Source of the DNA: Elusimicrobiota bacterium
Lineage (GTDB): Bacteria > Elusimicrobiota > Elusimicrobia > UBA1565 > UBA9628
DNA length: 64,000 nucleotides
Reading direction: 5' to 3'
NCBI GenBank assembly: GCA_026388095.1
Contig: JAPLKL010000006.1
Span: 62,001-126,000 of the forward strand
Every line of letters starts with the position of its first letter. Positions within the stretch are counted from its first letter, which is position 1. This document shows, piece after piece, positions 49,616 to 57,737 of this stretch. The translations under genes and the position numbers were made by a program. Under the pieces are notes generated by a model. The model was not told where the DNA came from and did no database searches. It was given only the letters and a program-made list of their open reading frames with translations.

Positions 49616-50829
49616 TGCTCCGTTTGGCCTGGCGCAACGTCTGCCGCAACCTGCGGCGCAGCCTCATCACCGTGGCCTCCATGGCCTGCGGCCTGGCCGC
49701 CATCATGTTCGGCCAGAGCATGATCAAGAGCGTCCAGCGCCAGCTCATCGAGCGCGCCACCGGCTCCATCACCGGCCACCTCCAGATCCAGAACCGCAGC
49801 ATCAAGGAGTACAAGTTCCCGGACAAGTACATCGAGGACCCCGCGCCTGTGGAGGCCGTCCTGTCTCGGCAGACCGGCATCAGAGCCTTCGGCAAGCGCA
49901 TCGACGTCACCGGACTGGTCTCCTCTCCGACCGGCTCCGTGGGCGCCATGATCTGCGCCGTGGAGCCGGACAAGGAGAAGCAGATCACCACCATGGCCGG
50001 CTACATCACTTTGGGCCGCTACCTGGGCGGCGCCGAGCACGAGGCGGTCCTGGGCGACAAGATCGCCCAGCGCCTGGACCTGCGCCTGGGAGAGAAGGTT
50101 GTGGTCATGGCCCAGGCCGACGACGGCAGCATGGGCGCCGAAGCCTTCCGAGTCGTGGGGATCTATCACACCGGCAGCACCACCTTCGACGGCCAATTCA
50201 TCTATATCCCGCTCGCCGGCGGCCAGGCCCTGCTGGCCGCGGGCCGCAAGGTCAACCAGATCGTGGTCCGGCTCGACGACATCGGGCTCGCCGACCGGGT
50301 GCGCGCCGAGCTGGCCGAGAAGCTGGGCCGCGGGCCCGTGCAGGTCCTGCGCTGGCTCGACATCGACCATGAGATCGTGGCCATCCAGACCTTCCAGAAC
50401 GCCCTGCTCGACATCGTCCTGCTCATCGTGTTCGCCATCGTGGCCCTGGGCATCCTCAACACCTTGCTCATGAGCCTCTTCGAGCGCGTGCGCGAGTTCG
50501 GCGTGCTCATGGCCATCGGCGCGCGGCCGCGCTGGGTCATGAAGCTGGTGCTGGCCGAGTCCGTCATCCTGGGCTCGGTGGGCACGGTCCTGGGGCTCGG
50601 GATCGGCTGCCTGCTCATCACCTACTACGGCAAGGCCGGCCTGCGCCTGGCCGTGGGCGACGCTCTGTCCTATTTCCTGCCCTTCCCGTCCGTCATCTAC
50701 CTCCGCTTCGACTGGCCCAGCCACGCCCGCGCCCTCTGCGCGGTGCTGGTGGTCAGCGTGCTCGCGGCCCTGCCGCCCGCTTTGCGCGCCTGCCGCCTCA
50801 ATCCCTCGGAGGCCCTGCGCCATGTCTAA
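49615..50829 (+). CDS. ABC transporter permease, LolC/LolE-MacB type
   Basis: 404 residues. One N-terminal membrane helix (ITVASMACGLAAIMFGQSM), a large periplasmic domain of ~230 residues (MacB_PCD-like), then three C-terminal helices of the FtsX fold (ALLDIVLLIVFAIVALGILNTLLMSLFERVREFGVL). This is the topology of type VII ABC systems, which extract lipoproteins or move substrates mechanically rather than through a channel. Cotranscribed with the LolA-like gene and the ATPase gene (8-bp overlap). Confidence 0.88.
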   Translation: MLRLAWRNVCRNLRRSLITVASMACGLAAIMFGQSMIKSVQRQLIERATGSITGHLQIQNRSIKEYKFPDKYIEDPAPVEAVLSRQTGIRAFGKRIDVTGLVSSPTGSVGAMICAVEPDKEKQITTMAGYITLGRYLGGAEHEAVLGDKIAQRLDLRLGEKVVVMAQADDGSMGAEAFRVVGIYHTGSTTFDGQFIYIPLAGGQALLAAGRKVNQIVVRLDDIGLADRVRAELAEKLGRGPVQVLRWLDIDHEIVAIQTFQNALLDIVLLIVFAIVALGILNTLLMSLFERVREFGVLMAIGARPRWVMKLVLAESVILGSVGTVLGLGIGCLLITYYGKAGLRLAVGDALSYFLPFPSVIYLRFDWPSHARALCAVLVVSVLAALPPALRACRLNPSEALRHV

Positions 50830-51496
50830 GGCCCCCCTGATATCGGTCCGCCACGTCTCCAAGACTTACGCGGCCAAGGTCACGGCGCTGACCTCGGTGA
50901 GCATGGACTTCCAGGCCGGAGAGTTCTCCGCCATCGCCGGGCCTTCCGGCTCGGGCAAGACCACCTTGCTCAACATCATCGGGACTTTGGACGCGCCCAG
51001 CTCGGGGGAGGTCCTCTACGAGGGCCGCAAGGTCTCGCACCTGTCCCCGCCCGAAGCCGCGGACTTCCGCCTGCGCTCTTTGGGCTTCATCTTCCAGGCC
51101 TACAACCTCATCCCGGTGCTCAGCGCCGTGGAGAACGTCGAGTATCCCATGGTCCTGCAGGGCGTGCCGGCCTCGGAGCGGCGCGCCCGCGCCTTGGAGG
51201 TGCTCGGCTGGGTGGGCCTGGAGACCATGGCGAACCGCAGGCCCAACCTGCTCTCGGGCGGCCAACAGCAGAGGGTCGCGGTCGCCCGCTCCATCGTGCA
51301 CCGGCCCATGGTGGTGCTGGCCGACGAACCCACGGCCAACCTCGACTCCAAGACCGCGGCCTCTTTGCTGGACCTCATGGGCTCGCTCAATCAGGACCGC
51401 GGCATCACCTTCATCTTCTCCAGCCACGACCCGGCCGTGCTCTCCCGCGCGCGCCGCGTGATCCACCTCCACGACGGGAAGCTCGCTCCGTCATGA
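50822..51496 (+). CDS. ABC transporter ATP-binding protein, LolD type
   Basis: 224 residues. Walker A GPSGSGKTTL, Q-loop GFIFQAYNLIPVL, signature LSGGQQQRVAVARSI, Walker B VVLADEPTANLD, H-loop FSSHDPAVL. The FQAYNLIPVLSAVENV string is typical of the LolD/MacB/FtsE group. It powers the FtsX-fold permease encoded immediately upstream. The downstream beta-barrel gene starts within its last codons (4-bp overlap). Confidence 0.9.
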   Translation: MSKAPLISVRHVSKTYAAKVTALTSVSMDFQAGEFSAIAGPSGSGKTTLLNIIGTLDAPSSGEVLYEGRKVSHLSPPEAADFRLRSLGFIFQAYNLIPVLSAVENVEYPMVLQGVPASERRARALEVLGWVGLETMANRRPNLLSGGQQQRVAVARSIVHRPMVVLADEPTANLDSKTAASLLDLMGSLNQDRGITFIFSSHDPAVLSRARRVIHLHDGKLAPS

Positions 51497-52665
51497 TCGT
51501 TGCGGCCGCACTCTGGCTCTGGACCGCGGCCGGGCCGGTGCAGGCCAAAGAGTCCCATCCCGGTCCCGTGCGGCTGGAGGCCTCGGGCTATCTCAAAGAA
51601 CTCTGGCAGTATTCTCATTCCGGGCTCGACGGCAGGCCCTTCTTCCTCAATCTCGACCGGGCGCGCCTGACCTTGGAAGCCCAGGCCTCGGTATTCAAAG
51701 TCCACGTGGACTACGACCACGAAGTCTACGCCGGCAGCTTCTTTCGCACCACGGAGTACAAGACCTTCGGCCTGGCCGGGCCGCAGACCTGGCTCGACAT
51801 GGACCAGACCGTCGCCGATTCCGCCACCTCGCTCTGGCGCCACCGGCTCTACCGGGGCTGGGCCGGCCTGGAGACGGAGCGCACCAGCCTGCGCTTCGGC
51901 CGCCAGCGCGTGGCCTGGGGCACGGGCAAGCTCTGGAACCCGACCGACGTGCTCAATCCCTACCAGCCGGCCGCGGTGGAGCGCGACGAGCGCAATGGCG
52001 TAGACGCCGCATACCTGCGTCAAGGCTTGGGCGAACTTTCCCAGGCGGAACTCGCCTACGCACCGCGGGACCGCTGGCCGGACAGTTCGCTGCTGGCCCG
52101 GGGCCGCTCGAACTGGAAGAACTTCGACTTCTCGGCCATGGGCGGCAAGGTGGCGGGCTCGACTTCGAGCTGGATGGCGGGAGGGGATTTCGCGGGCAAC
52201 CTTTGGGACGGCTCTTTGCACGGAGAGTGGTCCTATACGGACCCCGAGACGGCGCGGCCGTATTGGCGGGGCCTCATCGGCTACGAATATTCCTTCGGCT
52301 CGGAGCCGAAGTGGAAGGCGCTTAAGGACTCGTCGCTGCTGGCCGAGTATTACCACAATGGCCGCGGCACCGTGAACCCGGCGCGCTACGACCGCAGCGT
52401 GCTGCTCTCAGGCCGGGACGTTGCGCTGGCCAAGGACTACGCGGGACTGACCTTTTCCAAGGACCTGCATCCTTTGCTCAAGCTCGACGCGGTGCTCCTG
52501 ACCAACCTGGATGACGGCAGCAGCCTCTTTTCGCCCAGCCTGCAGTACAACCCGCTCTCGAATTTGTATCTTACGGCTGGCTGGCAGCGCTTCGGCGCGG
52601 CCCGGAACACGGAATTCGGGTTCCCGGCGAACCTGGGGTATCTGCAAGCGCAGTATTACTTCTGA
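51493..52665 (+). CDS. Outer-membrane beta-barrel protein (porin-like)
   Basis: 390 residues. Signal peptide (MIVAAALWLWTAAGPVQA), then alternating-hydrophobicity strands rich in Tyr/Trp/Gly (GYLKELWQYSHSG, RARLTLEAQASVFKVHVDYDHEVYAGSFF, LRFGRQRVAWGTGKLWNPTDVLNPYQP), ending in ...QAQYYF with the C-terminal Phe recognised by the BAM complex. The RFGRQRVAWG-NPTDVLNP signature is shared with DUF1302-like barrels that accompany LolA-like and exporter genes. It is coupled by 4-bp overlap to the ATPase gene, so it is probably the outer-membrane end of the same transport route. Confidence 0.82.
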   Translation: MIVAAALWLWTAAGPVQAKESHPGPVRLEASGYLKELWQYSHSGLDGRPFFLNLDRARLTLEAQASVFKVHVDYDHEVYAGSFFRTTEYKTFGLAGPQTWLDMDQTVADSATSLWRHRLYRGWAGLETERTSLRFGRQRVAWGTGKLWNPTDVLNPYQPAAVERDERNGVDAAYLRQGLGELSQAELAYAPRDRWPDSSLLARGRSNWKNFDFSAMGGKVAGSTSSWMAGGDFAGNLWDGSLHGEWSYTDPETARPYWRGLIGYEYSFGSEPKWKALKDSSLLAEYYHNGRGTVNPARYDRSVLLSGRDVALAKDYAGLTFSKDLHPLLKLDAVLLTNLDDGSSLFSPSLQYNPLSNLYLTAGWQRFGAARNTEFGFPANLGYLQAQYYF

Positions 52666-53480
52666 TGGACAAAAGACTCCCAGTCGGCGAGGCAGCGGCG
52701 GGCTTGGCGCGGCATTGGCTCGGCCAGGCGTGGGAGTCGGCCCGGCTGATCCAGCGCGGCTCGGATGCGAAGGCCTTGCACGATTTCCGCACCTCGGTGC
52801 GGCGCCTGCGCGTGGCGCTGAGCGCCTACCGAGACTGCCTCGGGCCCGCCGGGGCGCGGCCCCTGCGCGAGCGCCTGCGCAAGATCAGCCACGCCACGAG
52901 CCCGGCGCGCGACGCGCAGGTGTGGTCGGTGTGGCTTAAGCGGCATGGCGCGCCGTGCGAGATCACGCGCCGGCTCATCGTGCATCTGGAGGCTGTGGCC
53001 GCGCATTGCCGGCAGGATTTCCTGCGCCAAGGCTTGCCGGAGTTCGAGTCCGCGGCGCGACAGCTCGAAGCCAGGCTGGCACGGGTCCAGCCCGGCCGGC
53101 TCTCCTTCGGCGCCGCGGCCTCCGCTGCCATCCGCGCAGCGGCCAAGCGGCTCGACCGGCGCCTCAAGGCGGTGCGGCGAGGGGGGACTCCGGCACAGAT
53201 GCATGCGGCCCGCATACGGGTCAAGCGCCTGCGTTATCTGCTTGAGCCTTTCACGAGGATCGACGCCGGTGTCCGCAAGTTGGTCGGCCGGCTGCGCCAA
53301 TTGCAGGACCTGTTCGGAAAACTGCACGACCTGCATGAGCTCGCGGACTGCGGCGTACCGCCCGCCTCCGAGCCCGCCCGCCTCGAGGCCCGGCGTCTGG
53401 AGCGAGACCTGCGGCGCAGATGGCTGAAGACCGGGCGGGACAAGCGGCTGATCAGCGCGGCTCAGCGCTGGTCAGCTTAG
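52665..53480 (+). CDS. CHAD domain protein (polyphosphate-binding type)
   Basis: 271 residues. Conserved histidine alpha-helical domain: ALHDFRTSVRRLRVALSAYRDCLG, ISHATSPARDAQVW, and MHAARIRVKRLRYLLEPF, with the His and many Arg/Lys lining a basic cavity. CHAD domains bind polyphosphate in characterised cases. The TGATG overlap ties it to the beta-barrel gene. Why a polyphosphate-binding protein should follow a Lol-like cassette is unclear. Its 3' end overlaps the convergent aminopeptidase gene by 29 bp. Confidence 0.88.
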   Translation: MDKRLPVGEAAAGLARHWLGQAWESARLIQRGSDAKALHDFRTSVRRLRVALSAYRDCLGPAGARPLRERLRKISHATSPARDAQVWSVWLKRHGAPCEITRRLIVHLEAVAAHCRQDFLRQGLPEFESAARQLEARLARVQPGRLSFGAAASAAIRAAAKRLDRRLKAVRRGGTPAQMHAARIRVKRLRYLLEPFTRIDAGVRKLVGRLRQLQDLFGKLHDLHELADCGVPPASEPARLEARRLERDLRRRWLKTGRDKRLISAAQRWSA

Positions 53481-54471
53481 TCAAGGCTCCTAAGGGGTCG
53501 CTGCGGTCCAAGGCCTTGAGCGCGGCCACCGTCTTCTTCCAGTCCCGGCCGCAGCGCTCGTGCAGGGCGCGGAAACCGCTCAGATCGTAGTTGTAGAGCC
53601 GGTGGGCCAGGACCGCCGCGTTGTTGAGCGGCTCGGAGAGCGGCTGGCCCATTTCCTCTAGCCGTTTGCGGCCCCAGGCGAATATCTCTTCACGGCGGGC
53701 AAGCTTCTCCTGGTCCGTAGCGGGACCGCGGTAGAGGGCCCCGAGCCGCTGGTAGAGCTCGTCCATGGCGACGGCGAACTCCCGTCCGCGAGCCAGACCA
53801 GCCCGGTACTCCCTCAGTTGGGCAGAATCCGCGCCGAAGCGCAGGGTCAGGAAATCCGCCGCGCCCTCCTGGCCCACGAAAGTCGCCGCGGCTTCATCGA
53901 AATCCACCCGGTCTTTGAACCAGACCGTGCCATGGGTCAACTCGTGGATGAGCAGTTCGGCCAGGTCTCCGGGTGGATAATCCAGGACATTGGAGGGCAA
54001 GGGATCCGTGAACCAGAGCGGGGTCTTGTAGGCCGCCACCCCACCCACCCGCGCGTCGAAGCCGTTGTCCTCGAAGCTCTTCATCTCGCGCAGCGCGTCG
54101 TCCTTGCGGAAGTAGCCCTTGTACGGCACCTTTCCCACGAACGGGAACCACCACTGGTAGGCCTCCAGGCTGGTGCGCGGGCAGGCCGAGACCACGTAAG
54201 TGACCGCGCCGTGGACCGGGGTATAGGTCGAAAAGTCCCGGCTTGGCTTGAGGCCCATACGCTGGAAGGCGAACTCCCGGACCTCCAGCGCGAGCTTGAG
54301 CCCGGCCTTGAGGTCCTCCGGGGTGGCTGGGTCGCGCAAGGCCGCGGCCATGCTGCGGCTGTGCCAGAGGAGGCTGGCGTGGCCGGCCGCGGCCTTGGTG
54401 ACATAGACCGGGGAACAGCCGCACAAGGCAACGGCGAGGAGCAAGACCAGGGGGAATTTCGGGGACACCAT
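53452..54471 (-). CDS. Putative zinc aminopeptidase lipoprotein (pfam10023-type)
   Basis: 339 residues. Lipoprotein signal MVSPKFPLVLLLAVALCGCSP with lipobox LCGC. Zinc-binding HELTHGTVWF with downstream Glu in VGQEGAADFLTLRFG, matching the putative aminopeptidase family found in proteobacteria. N-terminal SLLWHSRSMAAALRDP and FSTYTPVHGAVTYVVSACP are also family features. The annotated ATG (54471), and an in-frame GTG just after it, both lie inside one arm of a REP-like inverted repeat, so the repeat may have created the start. No Shine-Dalgarno is visible. Confidence 0.8.
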   Translation of the reverse strand: MVSPKFPLVLLLAVALCGCSPVYVTKAAAGHASLLWHSRSMAAALRDPATPEDLKAGLKLALEVREFAFQRMGLKPSRDFSTYTPVHGAVTYVVSACPRTSLEAYQWWFPFVGKVPYKGYFRKDDALREMKSFEDNGFDARVGGVAAYKTPLWFTDPLPSNVLDYPPGDLAELLIHELTHGTVWFKDRVDFDEAAATFVGQEGAADFLTLRFGADSAQLREYRAGLARGREFAVAMDELYQRLGALYRGPATDQEKLARREEIFAWGRKRLEEMGQPLSEPLNNAAVLAHRLYNYDLSGFRALHERCGRDWKKTVAALKALDRSDPLGALTKLTSAEPR

Positions 54472-54541
54472 ACTTAACTCAGGTCACCATGATTCCCATG
54501 CCAAATTTCGGCTGGAATCAAGTATGGTGTCCCCCTAATTC
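54454..54541. repeat. REP-like inverted repeat between ispG and aminopeptidase gene
   Basis: Two 22-bp arms (54454-54475 and 54520-54541) are inverted copies with two mismatches; the central 15 bp GGGGACACCATACTT / AAGTATGGTGTCCCC is perfect. A second nested pair, GATTCC (54491-54496) and GGAATC (54514-54519), lies between them. The arm sequence resembles repeats I associate with REP-associated tyrosine transposases; that is from memory. The element covers the ispG stop and the start codon of the next gene. No other copy was seen in the window. Confidence 0.75.
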
Positions 54542-56169
54542 TAGTCCCGCCACTTGCCGTTCTGTTTTATCAGGTCCTTCAGAGCCTGTACGGCCAATCT
54601 CTCCGGCACCCCTTTCCTCACGCATCGCTTGCCGACGTAAAGGTTGATCCTGCCGGGGGCTCCGCCGACGTAGCCGAAGTCGGCGTCCGCCATCTCGCCC
54701 GGCCCGTTGACGATGCAGCCCATGACCGCGATCTTGAGGCCTTTGAGGTGGCCGAGCTGGCGCTTGACGCTGGCCGTGGCGGCCTGGAGGTCGTAGAGGG
54801 TGCGGCCGCAGCCTGGGCAGGAGACGAACTCGGTCTTGCTCAGGCGGACCCCGGCGGCCTGGAGGATGTTGTAGGCGAGGGAGAGTTCTCGCGCAGGCCG
54901 CCAGCCTGTGTCTATCTCCACGGTGTCGCCGATGCCGTCGCAGAGCAAGGCGCCTATCAAGGTCGAGGCTTCGAGGATCTGGCGCTGGTCGTCTGCGGCG
55001 CGCGGGGCGCGGATATGGATGGCCAGCCCTGTTGCCTCTGCGGCGAGGAGGCGGTACTCGCGCAGGAGCAGGCTGGGGTCTTTGCCGACGAGGCCGACCA
55101 GCGGCGCTCCTTTGCGCTGGGCTAGGCTGAGAGCTTTGTCAGCCGTCTCTGCCTCCACGAACTCAGGGGTTTGCCGAAGCGCAGAGGAGTTGAGCTCCAT
55201 CTCTTCGGCCTTGACCGGCTGGCTGACGACGCGGACGTCTGTTTCGCCTCCGACGGCAAAGCCTGCGATGGTGGTCTTGCGGCTGGTCCGTCTTGTGTAG
55301 CTGTAGGGGTCGCAGTATCTGCCTTTGGCGCTGGACTTGGCGGGCTTGCGGTTCCGGAATCGTGCGGCCAGGGCTCCGCAGACTGGTATCTCGGCTTCGG
55401 GCTCTTCTGTCAGAGAGACTCGTATGGTGTCCCCGATCCCATCCTCCAACAAGCTGCCGATGCCGATGGCTGATTTGATGCGGCCGTCTTCGCCTTCGCC
55501 GGCTTCGGTGACTCCTAGATGAAAGGGGTAGTCCATGCCGGCTTGGGCCATGCGCGCGGCCAAGAGGCGGTAGGCGGCGATCATGACTTTGACATTGGAG
55601 GCCTTCATGGAGAAGACGACCTCGTGAAAGTCCTGCTTCTCGCAGAGGCGCGCGAACTCGAGGGCGCTTTCGACCATTCCTTGTGGTGTGTCGCCGTACC
55701 GGCTCTTGATGCGCTCTGAAAGCGAGCCGTGGTTGACGCCGATGCGCAGGCTGCGTTTGAGGCTTTTGAGTTTGTCTACGAGGGGGGGGAAGCGGTCCTG
55801 GGGGAAATTGCCGGGGTTGATGCGGATCTTCTCCACGAAGTCGGCGGCGGTCATGGCGGCTTCGGGTTGGAAGTGAATGTCGGCGACTAGTGGGATGTCG
55901 ACGCCTTTTTGTATGAGACCGGTCTTGATGCCTTCCAGGGCCCGGGCGGCTTCGACGGTGGGGGCGGTGAGGCGGACGATCTCGCAGCCGGCTTGGGCCA
56001 GGCGCGCGGTCTGGGCCACCGAGGCTACGACGTCGAGGGTGTCGGTGGTGGTCATGGACTGGAGGCGCAAGGGGTTGTTTGCGCCGAGGAGGACCTTGCC
56101 CACGGCCACGGCGCGGGTCAGACGGCGTTTGTAGGAGAAAGGGTCGGGGCAGTACGGCGGGAGGGGCAT
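54541..56169 (-). CDS. ispG: 4-hydroxy-3-methylbut-2-enyl diphosphate synthase, long form
   Basis: 542 residues, against ~370 for E. coli IspG. Iron-sulfur enzyme of the MEP isoprenoid pathway. The N-terminal TIM barrel begins CPDPFSYKRRLTRAVAVGKVLLG and has VADIHFQPEAAM and KIRINPGNF. A ~160-residue insert in the middle (after the AARFRNRKPAKSSAKG segment) is the extra A* domain known from plant, Chlamydia and Bacteroidetes enzymes. The C-terminal cluster domain has EFVSCPGCGRTLYDL and GCIVNGPGEMADADFGYVGG. TATAAT lies 6 nt before the ATG and there is no Shine-Dalgarno. Confidence 0.93.
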   Translation of the reverse strand: MPLPPYCPDPFSYKRRLTRAVAVGKVLLGANNPLRLQSMTTTDTLDVVASVAQTARLAQAGCEIVRLTAPTVEAARALEGIKTGLIQKGVDIPLVADIHFQPEAAMTAADFVEKIRINPGNFPQDRFPPLVDKLKSLKRSLRIGVNHGSLSERIKSRYGDTPQGMVESALEFARLCEKQDFHEVVFSMKASNVKVMIAAYRLLAARMAQAGMDYPFHLGVTEAGEGEDGRIKSAIGIGSLLEDGIGDTIRVSLTEEPEAEIPVCGALAARFRNRKPAKSSAKGRYCDPYSYTRRTSRKTTIAGFAVGGETDVRVVSQPVKAEEMELNSSALRQTPEFVEAETADKALSLAQRKGAPLVGLVGKDPSLLLREYRLLAAEATGLAIHIRAPRAADDQRQILEASTLIGALLCDGIGDTVEIDTGWRPARELSLAYNILQAAGVRLSKTEFVSCPGCGRTLYDLQAATASVKRQLGHLKGLKIAVMGCIVNGPGEMADADFGYVGGAPGRINLYVGKRCVRKGVPERLAVQALKDLIKQNGKWRD

Positions 56170-56175
56170 CAGGGG

Positions 56176-56184
56176 ATTATACCA
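56176..56184 (-). promoter_or_regulatory. Extended -10 box, leaderless start of ispG
   Basis: Minus strand TGGTATAAT, with a perfect TATAAT ending 6 nt before the ATG at 56169. The transcript would start at the start codon. Confidence 0.55.
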
Positions 56185-56293
56185 ATTGGCTTTGGGGCGG
56201 GCGGGGCGGCATTTCCAAAATGTGCGGGATCGTGTTTCAATCGCTTTATTCGGATGGGAGAAATATATTCAGCTCGACGGCGTTCTTATTTTT

Positions 56294-56299
56294 TATACT
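56294..56299 (+). promoter_or_regulatory. Possible -10 box in AT-rich gap before the amidohydrolase gene
   Basis: TATACT in the 227-bp gap 56170-56396, which is visibly more AT-rich than the flanks. Another hexamer, TATATT, occurs at 56264-56269. Neither has a good -35. The leader would be about 90 nt. I see nothing else definite in the gap. Confidence 0.3.
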
Positions 56300-56396
56300 C
56301 TACAAACGGCAGATTCGACGTCAACTCGCTGTCGATTTTCAGGGCGCATAGTCGGGGCGCGATGGGATGTGTCTGACTAGACAAAGGGAGGACTGG

Positions 56397-57671
56397 ATGA
56401 TCGGCCTGATCCGGTGCGCTGACAAGCGATTCCGAAGCATCATCATCTCGCTGCTACTGGGGATGCTGGTCTCCGCCAGCCCAAGCCTCGCCGCTGACCT
56501 GGCTCTGGTCGGAGGGAAGATCTACCCGTCGCCCACCGAGCCGCCGATCGACGACGGCACCATCCTCGTGCATGACGAGCGCATCTATGCTGTCGGCCCC
56601 AGCTCCAAGGTCAAGCCGCCCCGGGGCGCCACGGTACTCGCCTGCAAAGGGACGGTCGTCACCGCGGGATTCTGGAACAGCCACGTGCATTTCCTCACCA
56701 AAGGACTGCTGAACGCAGAGAGACTCCCAGCCGATCGACTCTCCGCGCAACTGGAGCAGATGCTCACCCACTGGGGTTTCACGACTGTCTTCGACGTCGC
56801 CTCTGTCCTCGACAACACCAACGCCATCCGGCGGCGCATAGCCAGCGGCGAAGTGCGCGGCCCGCGCATATTCACCGTCGGCGATCCCTTCTATCCCAAA
56901 GGCGGGACTCCCCATTATGTGCAGGAGCTGCTTGCGGCCAACCACATCCCGTCGGAGGAGGTGCAGTCCGCGACGCAGGCCGTGGCGCGCGTGCGCCGGC
57001 AGATCGACGCCGGGGCCGACGGCGTAAAGATCTTCACCGGCTCGCTGGCGGGGAGCGGGAGAATCCTGCCCATGCCGATGAGGATAGTCAAAGCCATAGT
57101 CACGCAGGCCCACCACGCCGGAAAGCCCGCTTTCGCGCATCCCTCCAATATCCAGGGCATCGAGATAGCCTTGCGAAACGGCGTCGACGTTCTGGCTCAT
57201 ACCGCCCCTTTGAGCCAGCACTGGCCTCCGGACCTGATCAATCGCATGAAGGCCAAGCGCATGGCGCTGATCCCGACTCTGACCCTGTGGGAAGTGGAAG
57301 GCAGGGAACGCGGCCAATCCCCCGAGGATATCCGGACGGCACTCGACCTGGCCATCGAGCAACTGAAGGACTATTCCGAGGCTGGCGGACAGATCCTCTT
57401 CGGCACCGACGTGGGCTATACCCATCATCCCAATACCGCCAAGGAGTTCGCGCTGATGTCGCGCGCGGGCTTGAGCTTCCAGCAGGTGCTCGCTTCGCTG
57501 ACCACGAACCCCGCCCAGCGTTTCAGATGCTCGCGTCAAAGCGGACGGATAGCCAAGGGGATGCAGGCAGATCTGGTGGTACTGAAGGGTGATCCCGCCA
57601 AGGCTTTTGCCGCATTCTCAAGAGTCCGGTACACCATCCGCAACGGCAAGGTGATCTACGCCGCGCAATAG
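56397..57671 (+). CDS. Exported amidohydrolase (imidazolonepropionase-like)
   Basis: 424 residues. Metal-dependent hydrolase with a signal peptide (FRSIIISLLLGMLVSASPSLAA). Visible: VTAGFWNSHVHFLTKG (HxH metal ligands), the Lys in DGVKIFTGSLAG, the His in PAFAHPSNIQG and VLAHTAPLSQHW, and the Asp in ILFGTDVGYTHH. The closing ADLVVLKGDP and GKVIYA are standard. Members act on Xaa-Pro dipeptides, imidazolone compounds or other cyclic amides; the substrate is unknown. ATG 56397 has GGGAGG 6 nt upstream. It lies alone, divergent from ispG. Confidence 0.87.
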   Translation: MIGLIRCADKRFRSIIISLLLGMLVSASPSLAADLALVGGKIYPSPTEPPIDDGTILVHDERIYAVGPSSKVKPPRGATVLACKGTVVTAGFWNSHVHFLTKGLLNAERLPADRLSAQLEQMLTHWGFTTVFDVASVLDNTNAIRRRIASGEVRGPRIFTVGDPFYPKGGTPHYVQELLAANHIPSEEVQSATQAVARVRRQIDAGADGVKIFTGSLAGSGRILPMPMRIVKAIVTQAHHAGKPAFAHPSNIQGIEIALRNGVDVLAHTAPLSQHWPPDLINRMKAKRMALIPTLTLWEVEGRERGQSPEDIRTALDLAIEQLKDYSEAGGQILFGTDVGYTHHPNTAKEFALMSRAGLSFQQVLASLTTNPAQRFRCSRQSGRIAKGMQADLVVLKGDPAKAFAAFSRVRYTIRNGKVIYAAQ

Positions 57672-57703
57672 GCCTTGACACCTCCGGCGACGGCGACCTT
57701 TCG

Positions 57704-57712
57704 TGGTATAAT
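57704..57712 (+). promoter_or_regulatory. Extended -10 promoter of the repeat-protein gene cluster
   Basis: TGGTATAAT with a perfect TATAAT at 57707-57712, followed by a ~20 nt leader with TTAGGAGG before the ATG at 57738. A TTGACA at 57675 is 26 bp away, too far to pair with it. Confidence 0.5.
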
Positions 57713-57737
57713 TAAGGACACTTAGGAGGAACCGCTG

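Noticed and set aside
57675-57680. Perfect TTGACA as -35 for the repeat-protein promoter
   Set aside because: It is 26 bp from the TATAAT, too far for a sigma-70 promoter; the TGG-extended -10 is sufficient.
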